From: Pseudoalteromonas rubra
GTDB taxonomy: Bacteria > Pseudomonadota > Gammaproteobacteria > Enterobacterales > Alteromonadaceae
Reading direction: 5' to 3'
NCBI RefSeq assembly: GCF_000238295.3
Contig: NZ_AHCD03000034.1
Coordinates: forward strand, 308,191 to 372,190
Length of the DNA: 64,000 nucleotides
Positions 9,514 through 16,669 of the stretch are shown one piece after another. Numbering within the stretch: the stretch's first letter is position 1; each line of letters starts with the position of its first letter. The notes beneath the pieces were generated by a model that ran no database searches, was not told where the DNA came from, and saw nothing but the letters and a program-made list of their open reading frames with translations. The translations under genes and the position numbers were made by a program.

Positions 9514-9522
9514 AATGGCTCC

Positions 9523-10929
9523 TTACTTAGACTTGGTGAACCCTGGCAAATTCGCGAGCTGAGCGCCCAAATAAGATTGCGTTTGCTGCATCTGGGCAAT
9601 CAATACATCCAGCCCCGCATACTGCTTTCGTAATCTCTCTTCTAAAGACGCCATGCGAAATTCGTGATTCTCCACATCGTCTTCTAAATCACTGAGCTGG
9701 CCGTTCAAACCATCTTCTCGATCTTTAATCAAACCGCTCGAGCTTGCATAATTGTCAAGCAACGACTCTAGCTGCTTGGCGACACCATTATCTCCTGCAA
9801 ACGCTGTGCCAATATCATCGAAGTTACTGTCCATTGCATCATTAAGACTACGTACTAACGACGATTTTTCAAGGTAACCATCATTGTCTACCCCTAAACC
9901 GATATCGAATATAGTTTCAAATGGACCCGCATCGGTTAGGTTAGTGGATAAGGTAGTAATCAACTGGTCACTAAGCGTCCGCATCGATGAATCGCCGTTT
10001 AGCGGTTTACCAATCCGAGTCTGAAAACCGATGTTACCAATCAGGTTGTTATAGTTCGAAATAAACTCATCAATCAGCGTATTCACTGAGTCTCTGTCGT
10101 AGTCAACATTCAAACTTGCTGTGTCATAGCCATCGGTATCATTCCCTTCGCTTTTCGCTAGGGCCTTGATGGTCATGTCCTGAACCGCATCTTTAAAGGT
10201 GTTGGTATCACTTTGTACTTCAAGACCATCTATCGTAATAATCGCATTACGTGCGTCCTCATCGGGATCAATCGTCATCCCACCTGGTGTACCAATGGAC
10301 ACGGCATCCAGCTCGGCATTGTCATTAGTAATGGTCAAACTGTTGTCTTCACCAGTAACGTTGGAGGTGAATACCAATTTAGAACCGGTAGTGGTCCCTG
10401 TATTTACAATATTGGCCGTCACACCAAAATTTGAATCTGACGCATTTATCGCATCTCGCAGTTCACCCAGCGTCATGCCCGCAGTCACATCCAGCGTGAA
10501 GCTATTATCGACTCCGGCACCAAACGTTAACGTCCCTCCGGTGGCACTCACGACATCGTCAATTGACGTGTAAGCACCATCAGCCGAAACGGCACGGCTC
10601 CCCTGTGCCAATTGTTTGACGGCAATATCGAAGTTACCCACTGAGATATCTGAGGTCGGTGTCACGCTAATGATATCGCCAGATGTAGGTTGAGTGATAT
10701 TAGCGACCCTTTTACCAAAGTTTTCAGGGTCAGCTAACTTTTTAACTGTGTCGTTGAGCTTGGAGATAGCAGACTTAACCTCGCCCAAGGCAGAGAGCTC
10801 GACTTTCAAAGACTCTTCTTTCTTGACGAAGGCCTGCATCTTGGGAATATTTTCGGCATCAACCGATGCTTTAATAATACTCTCCAAGTCCAGACCTGAG
10901 CCGACGCCTGCAGACGTTATAAGTGGCAT
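9523..10929 (-). CDS. fliD: Flagellar hook-associated protein 2, filament cap
   Basis: A 468-residue FliD. The N-terminus (GVGSGLDLESIIKASVDAE) is the conserved FliD_N start; a Ser/Thr/Asp-rich variable middle follows; the C-terminal FliD_C region ends in a helical segment with IAQMQQTQSYLGAQLANL. FliD forms the pentameric or hexameric cap at the growing filament tip and guides flagellin insertion. It follows flaG by 24 bases and precedes fliS, the usual flaG-fliD-fliS order. This is the only full-length copy; its last 318 codons are repeated in the chimeric frame at 8097-9116. Confidence 0.95.
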   Translation of the reverse strand: MPLITSAGVGSGLDLESIIKASVDAENIPKMQAFVKKEESLKVELSALGEVKSAISKLNDTVKKLADPENFGKRVANITQPTSGDIISVTPTSDISVGNFDIAVKQLAQGSRAVSADGAYTSIDDVVSATGGTLTFGAGVDNSFTLDVTAGMTLGELRDAINASDSNFGVTANIVNTGTTTGSKLVFTSNVTGEDNSLTITNDNAELDAVSIGTPGGMTIDPDEDARNAIITIDGLEVQSDTNTFKDAVQDMTIKALAKSEGNDTDGYDTASLNVDYDRDSVNTLIDEFISNYNNLIGNIGFQTRIGKPLNGDSSMRTLSDQLITTLSTNLTDAGPFETIFDIGLGVDNDGYLEKSSLVRSLNDAMDSNFDDIGTAFAGDNGVAKQLESLLDNYASSSGLIKDREDGLNGQLSDLEDDVENHEFRMASLEERLRKQYAGLDVLIAQMQQTQSYLGAQLANLPGFTKSK

Positions 10930-10953
10930 TTGCTACCTCCAATTCACTTTCAT

Positions 10954-11385
10954 TTATGCTGTCCTGTCAAACAGCAAACCTTTTCCTGATACTTTATCGG
11001 CAAATTCCTCCAAAGCCTTAGCAACTTCGCGAAATTCCTCTGAGGGAATTTCCCTGATCACTTCATCATTGCCTTTGTCGATGACTCTGATGAAAGGCGG
11101 ATTACCTTTATCATCAAACTCGAACGACAAATTGGTTGCCGTGACCGGTATAAAGTCATTCAGCTTTGCCAGATCAGATTTCACCTGGGCGAATAATTTG
11201 TCCTGTGCATCAGGATCAGCTTCTTCCTTTTGCTTATCCTGAGCCCGCACTGAGGGGTTATCAACCAACTTGGTTAACTTCTCCACAGCCCGGAGCGTCT
11301 CAGCACTTTCCTCAGGCTTAATTTGACCAGGAGTGAGCACCGCATTATTCGAACCAAGCCCTAATGTTGCCTGAATCTCTTTCAC
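10954..11385 (-). CDS. flaG: Flagellar protein FlaG
   Basis: A 143-residue protein. The C-terminal half carries the FlaG pattern LSFEFDDKGNPPFIRVIDKGNDEVIREIPSEEF, with the rest of the conserved region in residues 85-130; the N-terminal half is low-complexity and charged. FlaG influences filament length in polar flagella. It is first in the flaG-fliD-fliS set, downstream of the flagellin genes. A weak sigma28-like sequence lies at 11428-11454. Confidence 0.9.
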   Translation of the reverse strand: MKEIQATLGLGSNNAVLTPGQIKPEESAETLRAVEKLTKLVDNPSVRAQDKQKEEADPDAQDKLFAQVKSDLAKLNDFIPVTATNLSFEFDDKGNPPFIRVIDKGNDEVIREIPSEEFREVAKALEEFADKVSGKGLLFDRTA

Positions 11386-11427
11386 AATACACCTCCAATC
11401 TCTAGTCTAACTGTAAGTATACGCCAA

Positions 11428-11454
11428 GTTTCGCGATTTCTCATGCAAACTTGA
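11428..11454 (-). promoter_or_regulatory. Weak sigma28-like promoter candidate before flaG
   Basis: Read on the minus strand the segment is TCAAGTTT, 11 bases, CGCGAAAC, compared with the sigma28 consensus TAAAGTTT-N11-GCCGATAA. The -35 part matches 7 of 8 and the -10 part only 4 of 8. The two parts also form an inverted repeat (CAAGTTT/AAACTTG), so this may instead be the hairpin at the end of the flagellin transcript. Confidence 0.3.
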
Positions 11455-11467
11455 CGTTACACTATTC

Positions 11468-12430
11468 TTAGCCTAAGAGCGACAGGGCGACCTGAGGACG
11501 CTGGTTAGCCTGACTCAGGATTGAACTACTTGCCTGTTGCAGGATCTGCATTTTGGTCAAACTCGCCGTTTCTGCAGCAAAGTCGGTGTCCTGAATACGA
11601 GAACGTGCAGCTGTCAGGTTTTCCGCAACATTTGACTGGTTACGAATCGTTGACTGGAATCGGTTTTGCACCGCACCCAGCTCCGCACGTTTTTTATCCA
11701 CAACCGCAATCAGATTGTCCATACCAGCCAGTACTGCCTGTGCATTGGCCTGTGAAGACACCGAAATACCCGCCTCAGTGAACACATCGGAGAACACTTT
11801 AGCGTCCGCAGCTGCGCCTACCGTCGTACTGATGGTCTCGGTGGTGGTACTCAATGCCACTCCGGTTACACCACTGGCAATTCCCGCAATACCAGACAGG
11901 GTAAACCCACCGTTAGCTTGCAGGTCGTTGGTTGTAGCGGCAACGTTCTGCATACTAAAGCCGATGGTTTGCACCGCGTCGGCACCTACCTGGAAGTTCG
12001 CGTCGTATGTACCGTCAAGCAGGTTCTGGCCACCAAAGGTGGTGTCAGCTGCAACGCGGTTTACTTCCTCTGAAAGAGAGCGAATTTCTTCTTGCAGTGC
12101 CAGTCTGTCTTCATCGGTGTTTGAACCGTTAGATGCCTGTTGCGCAAGTGTTCTGATCCGTTGGAACATCTGAGTGGTTTCGTCCAGCGCACCTTCTGCG
12201 GTTTGCGCCAGTGAGATACCATCGTTCGCGTTTCGGATACCTTGATTCAGACCATTGATTTGACCGTTAAGACGGTTGGTGATTTGCATACCTGCAGCAT
12301 CGTCTTTTGCACTGTTAATGCGCAAACCCGATGATAAGCGTTGGAAAGACGTATCTAACGCTCCTGAGGATTTATTTAATTGCCGCTGTGCGTTCAATGA
12401 ACTCACATTGGTATTTACATATAAAGCCAT
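11468..12430 (-). CDS. Flagellin (paralog 1)
   Basis: A 320-residue flagellin. The N-terminal D0/D1 region begins MALYVNTNVSSLNAQRQLNK and includes LSSGLRINSAKDDAAGMQI. The C-terminal D1/D0 region runs RFQSTIRNQSNVAENLTAA and ends QILQQASSSILSQANQRPQ. The short central domain (about residues 150-230) is rich in Ser, Thr, Ala and Gly and is a likely O-glycosylation target. Unlike paralogs 2 and 3 it has NSAKDDAAGMQITNRL in place of NSAADDAAGLQISDRL, so it is the most divergent in the D1 region. A sigma28 promoter lies about 100 bases upstream. Confidence 0.95.
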   Translation of the reverse strand: MALYVNTNVSSLNAQRQLNKSSGALDTSFQRLSSGLRINSAKDDAAGMQITNRLNGQINGLNQGIRNANDGISLAQTAEGALDETTQMFQRIRTLAQQASNGSNTDEDRLALQEEIRSLSEEVNRVAADTTFGGQNLLDGTYDANFQVGADAVQTIGFSMQNVAATTNDLQANGGFTLSGIAGIASGVTGVALSTTTETISTTVGAAADAKVFSDVFTEAGISVSSQANAQAVLAGMDNLIAVVDKKRAELGAVQNRFQSTIRNQSNVAENLTAARSRIQDTDFAAETASLTKMQILQQASSSILSQANQRPQVALSLLG

Positions 12431-12530
12431 AATAGCCTCCGCTTTATCAATATAACTCGCTGAGACGGGATACCCCTACCCTGCCAGCAGCGATGATTTA
12501 GAGTCCTAGATTTATAGTTCTCTAAATCCG

Positions 12531-12557
12531 CTATCGACTGATAAAGCGAAAGCTTTA
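12531..12557 (-). promoter_or_regulatory. Sigma28 (FliA) promoter of flagellin 1
   Basis: On the minus strand the sequence reads TAAAGCTT, 11 bases, GTCGATAG, against TAAAGTTT-N11-GCCGATAA: 7 of 8 and 6 of 8 matches with exact spacing. It is about 100 bases before the flagellin 1 start. Confidence 0.75.
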
Positions 12558-12593
12558 GCCTTATTTGCAAATTATTTTATTTTTTTTGTGTTA

Positions 12594-13559
12594 TTAACCC
12601 TGTAACAGGCTCAGAGCCGCCTGCGGACGCTGGTTTGCCTGACCTAGTATAGTCTGGCTGGCCTGCTGTAGGATCTGATTTTTAGTTAGTTTAGCTGTTT
12701 CCATCGCAAAGTCCGCATCTTTGATCCGAGATTTTGCAGCAGCCAGGTTCTCTGAAATATTGGCCTGGTTTCGGATTGTCGACTGGAATCGGTTTTGTAC
12801 CGCACCCAGCTCAGCCCGCTTTTTATCTACAACCGCAATCAGAGCATCCATACCTGCCATAACAGCCTGAGCATTGGCCTGCGATGACACTGATATACCA
12901 GCTGCTGTGTAGACGTTTGAAAACACTTTGGCATCCGCTTCAGTACCAATATTTGTACTGATGGTTGCTGTCGTCGCACTCAGTGCAGCGCCTGACACTC
13001 CACTGGCAACACCCGCTACACCTGACAGGGTAAAACCACCATTATCAGCCATAGAGTTAGTTGTGGCACCCACATACTGCATACTAAAGCCAATGGTTTG
13101 TACCGCATCGGCACCTACCTGGAAATTAGCTGAGTACGAGCCGTCTAGCAGGTTTTGACCACCAAACGTGGTATCACTGGCAACCCGGTTTACTTCTGCC
13201 GCCAGCTGACGAATTTCTTCCTGAATTGCCAGACGGTCCTCATCCGTGTTCGAGCCGTTCGCTGCTTGTTGCGACAAAGTCCGGATCCGCTGGAACATAG
13301 AGGTAATTTCATCCATTGCCCCTTCCGCTGTCTGAGCAAGTGAAATACCATCGTTAGCATTTCGATTACCCTGATTAAGACCCAGGATCTGCGACTGTAA
13401 TCGGTCTGAGATTTGCAGACCTGCAGCATCGTCTGCCGCACTGTTGATCCGCAGACCAGAAGATAGGCGTTTGAATGACGTATCCAGCTCAACACCGGAA
13501 TTTTGTAGTTGTCGTTGCGCATTAATGGAACTGACATTGGTATTTACAAATAAAGCCAT
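12594..13559 (-). CDS. Flagellin (paralog 2)
   Basis: A 321-residue flagellin, colinear with its neighbours through the conserved N- and C-terminal D0/D1 regions (MALFVNTNVSSINAQRQLQN; end QTILGQANQRPQAALSLLQG). It differs from the others mainly in D1 substitutions (QLAAEVNRVASDT; NSGVELDTSFKRL) and in the Ser/Thr-rich central part. The last residues have an extra Gln-Gly. A weaker sigma28-like promoter lies near 13756-13782, about 200 bases upstream, leaving a long leader with an inverted repeat (GTACAAG near 13607, CTTGTAC near 13666). Confidence 0.95.
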   Translation of the reverse strand: MALFVNTNVSSINAQRQLQNSGVELDTSFKRLSSGLRINSAADDAAGLQISDRLQSQILGLNQGNRNANDGISLAQTAEGAMDEITSMFQRIRTLSQQAANGSNTDEDRLAIQEEIRQLAAEVNRVASDTTFGGQNLLDGSYSANFQVGADAVQTIGFSMQYVGATTNSMADNGGFTLSGVAGVASGVSGAALSATTATISTNIGTEADAKVFSNVYTAAGISVSSQANAQAVMAGMDALIAVVDKKRAELGAVQNRFQSTIRNQANISENLAAAKSRIKDADFAMETAKLTKNQILQQASQTILGQANQRPQAALSLLQG

Positions 13560-13755
13560 GATTCACTCTCTCTATACAAATGCTCAGCATTGAGCTGTTC
13601 ATTGGCGTACAAGGAGGCAATTGTTATCACTGGCCGGGGCTCAGTGAAGGGGCAATCCAATGCCGCTTGTACAAACTAAATTTCTTCTGGAATGAATAAA
13701 GCAAGGTGTGTGCCAATAAATTTTGACAAAGTGAATATCGTGCCAGGGAGTCGTA

Positions 13756-13782
13756 ATATCGTGAACTGAACTATACTCTTTA
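13756..13782 (-). promoter_or_regulatory. Sigma28-like promoter candidate of flagellin 2
   Basis: Minus strand reads TAAAGAGT, 11 bases, CACGATAT, against TAAAGTTT-N11-GCCGATAA: 6 of 8 and 5 of 8 with exact spacing and the CGATA core. It is weaker than the other two flagellin promoters and would give a leader of nearly 190 bases. Confidence 0.45.
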
Positions 13783-13879
13783 TATAGCTAACATCACTGT
13801 AATGCCTGTAAGGAAGGGCCTTTCAGATGTATTGAACGGTGTTATACCTCAAACCATCCCACGTATATGAATAATAAAT

Positions 13880-13915
13880 ATAAAGAAAAAGAGGCCTGGC
13901 AGCCTCTTTTTTTGA
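13880..13915 (-). terminator. Intrinsic terminator after flagellin 3 (bidirectional shape)
   Basis: An A-run, then GAGGC, a six-base loop, GCCTC and a T-run. Both flanks are U-rich when transcribed, so it can act on either strand. On the minus strand it would end the flagellin 3 transcript about 180 bases after its stop codon. Confidence 0.8.
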
Positions 13916-13944
13916 AGTTTGAGAGTGGGTGTCAATATTTTTTC

Positions 13945-13972
13945 ATAATATTGGCACGGAAAGTGCTAATAT
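13945..13972. promoter_or_regulatory. Inverted repeat with a sigma54-like -24/-12 spacing on the plus strand
   Basis: AATATTGGCAC and GTGCTAATATT form an 11-base inverted repeat with one mismatch around a GGAAA loop. Read rightward it also shows TGGCACG-N4-GTGCT, with GG and GC separated by 10 bases as in sigma54 promoters. Either an operator/hairpin in the flagellin 3 mRNA 3' end or a rightward promoter could explain it. Confidence 0.35.
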
Positions 13973-14035
13973 TAACGTGTTCATTGTTTTGATGAACTGT
14001 AATTGGATTTAAGCTCCTCCGCTTTATCATCCAAT

Positions 14036-14085
14036 TGGGTGCCCTGGCTAATACCCCATCAAGTCCGGGCACCTGTTTTCCTACC
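14036..14085. other. Hairpin downstream of flagellin 3
   Basis: GGTGCCC and GGGCACC pair across 22 bases, with two further G-C pairs after a bulge; on the plus strand it is followed by TGTTTTCC, which is terminator-like. On the minus strand it is an mRNA 3' structure just after the flagellin 3 stop. The neighbouring GATAAAGCGGAGG (about 14010-14035, minus strand) also occurs in the leader of flagellin 1. Confidence 0.4.
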
Positions 14086-14089
14086 TAAC

Positions 14090-15052
14090 TTATCCCAGTA
14101 GACTTAGTGCAGCCTGAGGACGCTGGTTAGCCTGACTTAGGATTGTCTGGCTCGCCTGTTGCAGAATCTGCATTTTAGTCAAGCTTGCAGTTTCCTGAGC
14201 AAAGTCAGTATCTTTGATACGTGATTTCGCAGCTGACAGGTTCTCAGAAATGTTTGACTGGTTACGAATCGTTGACTGGAAGCGGTTTTGTACCGCACCT
14301 AGCTCTGCACGTTTCTTATCAACAACCGCAATCAGGTTGTCCATACCAGCTAATACTGCCTGCGCATTTGCCTGAGATGATACCGAGATACCTGATTCAG
14401 TAAATACGTTAGAGAAAACCTTCGCATCTGCCTCAGTACCAATGTTTGTACTGATGGTTTCTGTTGTCGCACTTAGCGCAACACCGGTTACACCACTTGC
14501 AATGCCTGCAATACCAGACAGTGTGAAGCCACCATTTGCCTGCATATCGTTGGTTGTACCGGCAACATTTTGCATGCTGAAGCCGATGGTTTGTACTGCG
14601 TCAGCACCAACCTGGAAGTTTGCAGAGTAAGTACCATCCAGAAGGTTCTGACCACCGAAGGTTGTATCTGCTGCCACCCGGTTCACTTCTGAAGACAGTG
14701 AGCGGATTTCTTCCTGGATTGCCAAACGGTCTTCGTCTGTGTTTGAACCGTTTGATGCCTGTTGTGCCAGGGTACGAATACGCTGGAACATTGAGGTAAC
14801 TTCGTCCATCGCACCTTCAGCGGTTTGCGCTAGCGAGATACCGTCATTTGCGTTTCGGTTACCTTGGTTTAAACCGTTGATTTGTGAAGTCAAACGGTCT
14901 GAAATTTGTAGACCTGCTGCATCGTCAGCAGCGCTGTTGATACGGAAGCCCGATGATAAACGCTTGAAGGAAACATCCAGCGAGTTGCCTGAATTGTTTA
15001 ATTGTCTTTGAGCATTCAATGAACTTACGTTAGTATTTACATAAAGTGCCAT
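14090..15052 (-). CDS. Flagellin (paralog 3)
   Basis: A 320-residue flagellin with the conserved D0/D1 ends (MALYVNTNVSSLNAQRQLNN; end TILSQANQRPQAALSLLG) and a Ser/Thr/Ala-rich centre. It has the best sigma28 promoter of the three, so it may be the major filament subunit; that is inferred from promoter quality only. It is transcribed separately from flgL, which ends in a terminator upstream at 15372-15423. Confidence 0.95.
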   Translation of the reverse strand: MALYVNTNVSSLNAQRQLNNSGNSLDVSFKRLSSGFRINSAADDAAGLQISDRLTSQINGLNQGNRNANDGISLAQTAEGAMDEVTSMFQRIRTLAQQASNGSNTDEDRLAIQEEIRSLSSEVNRVAADTTFGGQNLLDGTYSANFQVGADAVQTIGFSMQNVAGTTNDMQANGGFTLSGIAGIASGVTGVALSATTETISTNIGTEADAKVFSNVFTESGISVSSQANAQAVLAGMDNLIAVVDKKRAELGAVQNRFQSTIRNQSNISENLSAAKSRIKDTDFAQETASLTKMQILQQASQTILSQANQRPQAALSLLG

Positions 15053-15184
15053 GGTGATTCTCCCACTATAATCTGAGTGCTTACTCTTTGAGTGCTTACT
15101 CTGTAAGTGCCCACTCTCAAACTTCTAAAACTTTCTCTCATAGCCTTCGAGGTTTGTTTTCACTCTCCGGCTTGGTTACTTAAG

Positions 15185-15211
15185 TTATCGGGCAGTGGGA
15201 AAAATACTTTA
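15185..15211 (-). promoter_or_regulatory. Sigma28 (FliA) promoter of flagellin 3
   Basis: Minus strand reads TAAAGTAT, 11 bases, CCCGATAA: 7 of 8 matches at each element to TAAAGTTT-N11-GCCGATAA with exact spacing. It is 133 bases before the flagellin 3 start. Confidence 0.88.
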
Positions 15212-15371
15212 GAAAATTTTCTAAAAAAATTTCATCCTTTTGTTTTTATTTGAAATTTACTTTCTAAAGCGGCAGAGAATGGGAAATAAATTGCCACCCC
15301 AAAATCCCCAGAGAATTCTGATACAGAGCAGCAAAGTATATAAAAGTTAGTAAGTTAGAATCTAAACTGGA

Positions 15372-15423
15372 TAAAAAAGAAGTAAAATGGAAGCGACAGG
15401 GATAACTCCCAAAAGCCGCTTCC
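15372..15423 (-). terminator. Terminator after flgL
   Basis: GGAAGCG pairs with CGCTTCC, and an inner GGGA pairs with TCCC. On the minus strand the stem is followed by a T-rich run (ATTTTACTTCTTTTTT). It closes the flgJ-flgK-flgL transcript nine bases after the flgL stop. Confidence 0.8.
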
Positions 15424-15431
15424 AGGACGGA

Positions 15432-16667
15432 TTACCTGATGTAGTCGAGTAGAGATAGATTAGACAATCGGCCAAAGGTGGCCTGCGATGCCTGAAGTGC
15501 GGTTTCATGTTTGGTCAAATCGGTAATGGCTTCGGCCATATCCAGCTCAACTAGCTCTGCTTTTGCAATTTTGTTGTTAATGTCCAGGTCTGCATTCGCA
15601 TCTGTAATACGCGTTGCGGTATTGAGCCTGCCTCCCAAACCAGACTGAGTCTGTGAAACGCGGTTTTTTGCGTTATCTATACCAATCATCGAATCAGCCA
15701 ATACCTGACGATAATCTTTTTCACTGAGTGTCGTGTCATTCAATGCCGTAACCAGGTCATCCAGCATATTGAGCACGTTGTCTTTTTGGGGAGCTTCAAG
15801 GTCAAAATCAATCTGCGCAGGGGCATTACCTGTAAAGCTAAACTCCATGCCTTCAACCTCAATGTGATTTTCTTCATAGCTACCGGTTGCTAATACCGTT
15901 GCACCTTGCTGCAAGCTATAGGTATTAGGCGTACCCGCCGCAAGTACAAGGCTAAATGTATTCGAGCCGGCAGGGGCTGTTGGATCCGGGTTATAATTGG
16001 CTTTATGAAACTCATCAAATGGACCTTGTTTGGTCACATACACATCCGAGCTCACCACGCCCCCCGACACAGTCGCGGTATTAGACGCGACATTTAGTCG
16101 CGTTGGTACGCTTTCAAAGACATCGAACCCGTTATCACTGGATTTAATTTCAACGCCTTCTGCAACCTTAATTTTATGCTGTCCCTGATCACCATTGTAT
16201 TGGTAACGCTGCTGCGTGCTGTTATAGGAATAGGCTTCGGTATTATCCTGATAACCGGAAAAAATATATCGGCCATCTTCCGTTTTCGCATTCATCAAAT
16301 CGTGCACTGCCGTTTGGATAGCGCTTAGCTCTTCTGATAATGAAGCCCGGTCGACATCAACCAAAGAGCCATTACCAGCCTGAACGGTCAGGGTCAAAGC
16401 ACGCGTTAATGAATCTTTAATGTTATCCAGCACACCCTCTTGTGTATCCAGACGACCTTTAAGCATGGTCAGATTTTTTGTGTACTGCTCATTGGTCTGG
16501 ATCCTATCTGTGTACAATAAGGCTCGTGCCATTGCTGAAGGATCATCTGATGCAGTCAGCACGCGTTTTTGCGTATTAACCTGCTGCATCGCTTTATTCA
16601 CATCTTGCTGACTATCGAGAATTGAGTTCAGATTATTCTGATACATCATATTTTGAGATAAACGCAT
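15432..16667 (-). CDS. flgL: Flagellar hook-associated protein 3 FlgL
   Basis: A 411-residue flagellin-like junction protein. The N-terminus is MRLSQNMMYQNNLNSILDSQ with the FlgL pattern LTASDDPSAMARALLY, and the C-terminus ends LELDMAEAI-type sequence (VELDMAEAITDLTKHE) plus QASQATFGRLSNLSLLDYI. With FlgK it joins hook and filament. It follows flgK by 2 bases and shares its transcript. Confidence 0.96.
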   Translation of the reverse strand: MRLSQNMMYQNNLNSILDSQQDVNKAMQQVNTQKRVLTASDDPSAMARALLYTDRIQTNEQYTKNLTMLKGRLDTQEGVLDNIKDSLTRALTLTVQAGNGSLVDVDRASLSEELSAIQTAVHDLMNAKTEDGRYIFSGYQDNTEAYSYNSTQQRYQYNGDQGQHKIKVAEGVEIKSSDNGFDVFESVPTRLNVASNTATVSGGVVSSDVYVTKQGPFDEFHKANYNPDPTAPAGSNTFSLVLAAGTPNTYSLQQGATVLATGSYEENHIEVEGMEFSFTGNAPAQIDFDLEAPQKDNVLNMLDDLVTALNDTTLSEKDYRQVLADSMIGIDNAKNRVSQTQSGLGGRLNTATRITDANADLDINNKIAKAELVELDMAEAITDLTKHETALQASQATFGRLSNLSLLDYIR

Positions 16668-16669
16668 AA

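Larger units (their letters stand above)
7627..10482. repeat. 1426-bp tandem duplication spanning fliS and the 3' part of fliD
   Basis: Two adjacent copies, 7627-9052 and 9053-10478, have the same sequence wherever I compared them; all translations in the two copies are identical, at an offset of exactly 1426 bases. The unit holds the start of the fliT-like gene, all of fliS and the last 318 codons of fliD. At the junction (9053-9056) both parents share CCGC, a 4-base microhomology. To the left of 9053 the sequence follows fliD; to the right it follows the fliT-like gene. The identity implies a very recent event, or an assembly error. Confidence 0.9.

Noticed and set aside
10199..10573. Rightward frames inside fliD, flagellin and flgK genes
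   Set aside because: They are antisense shadows of strongly supported flagellar genes, with no RBS and no family match.
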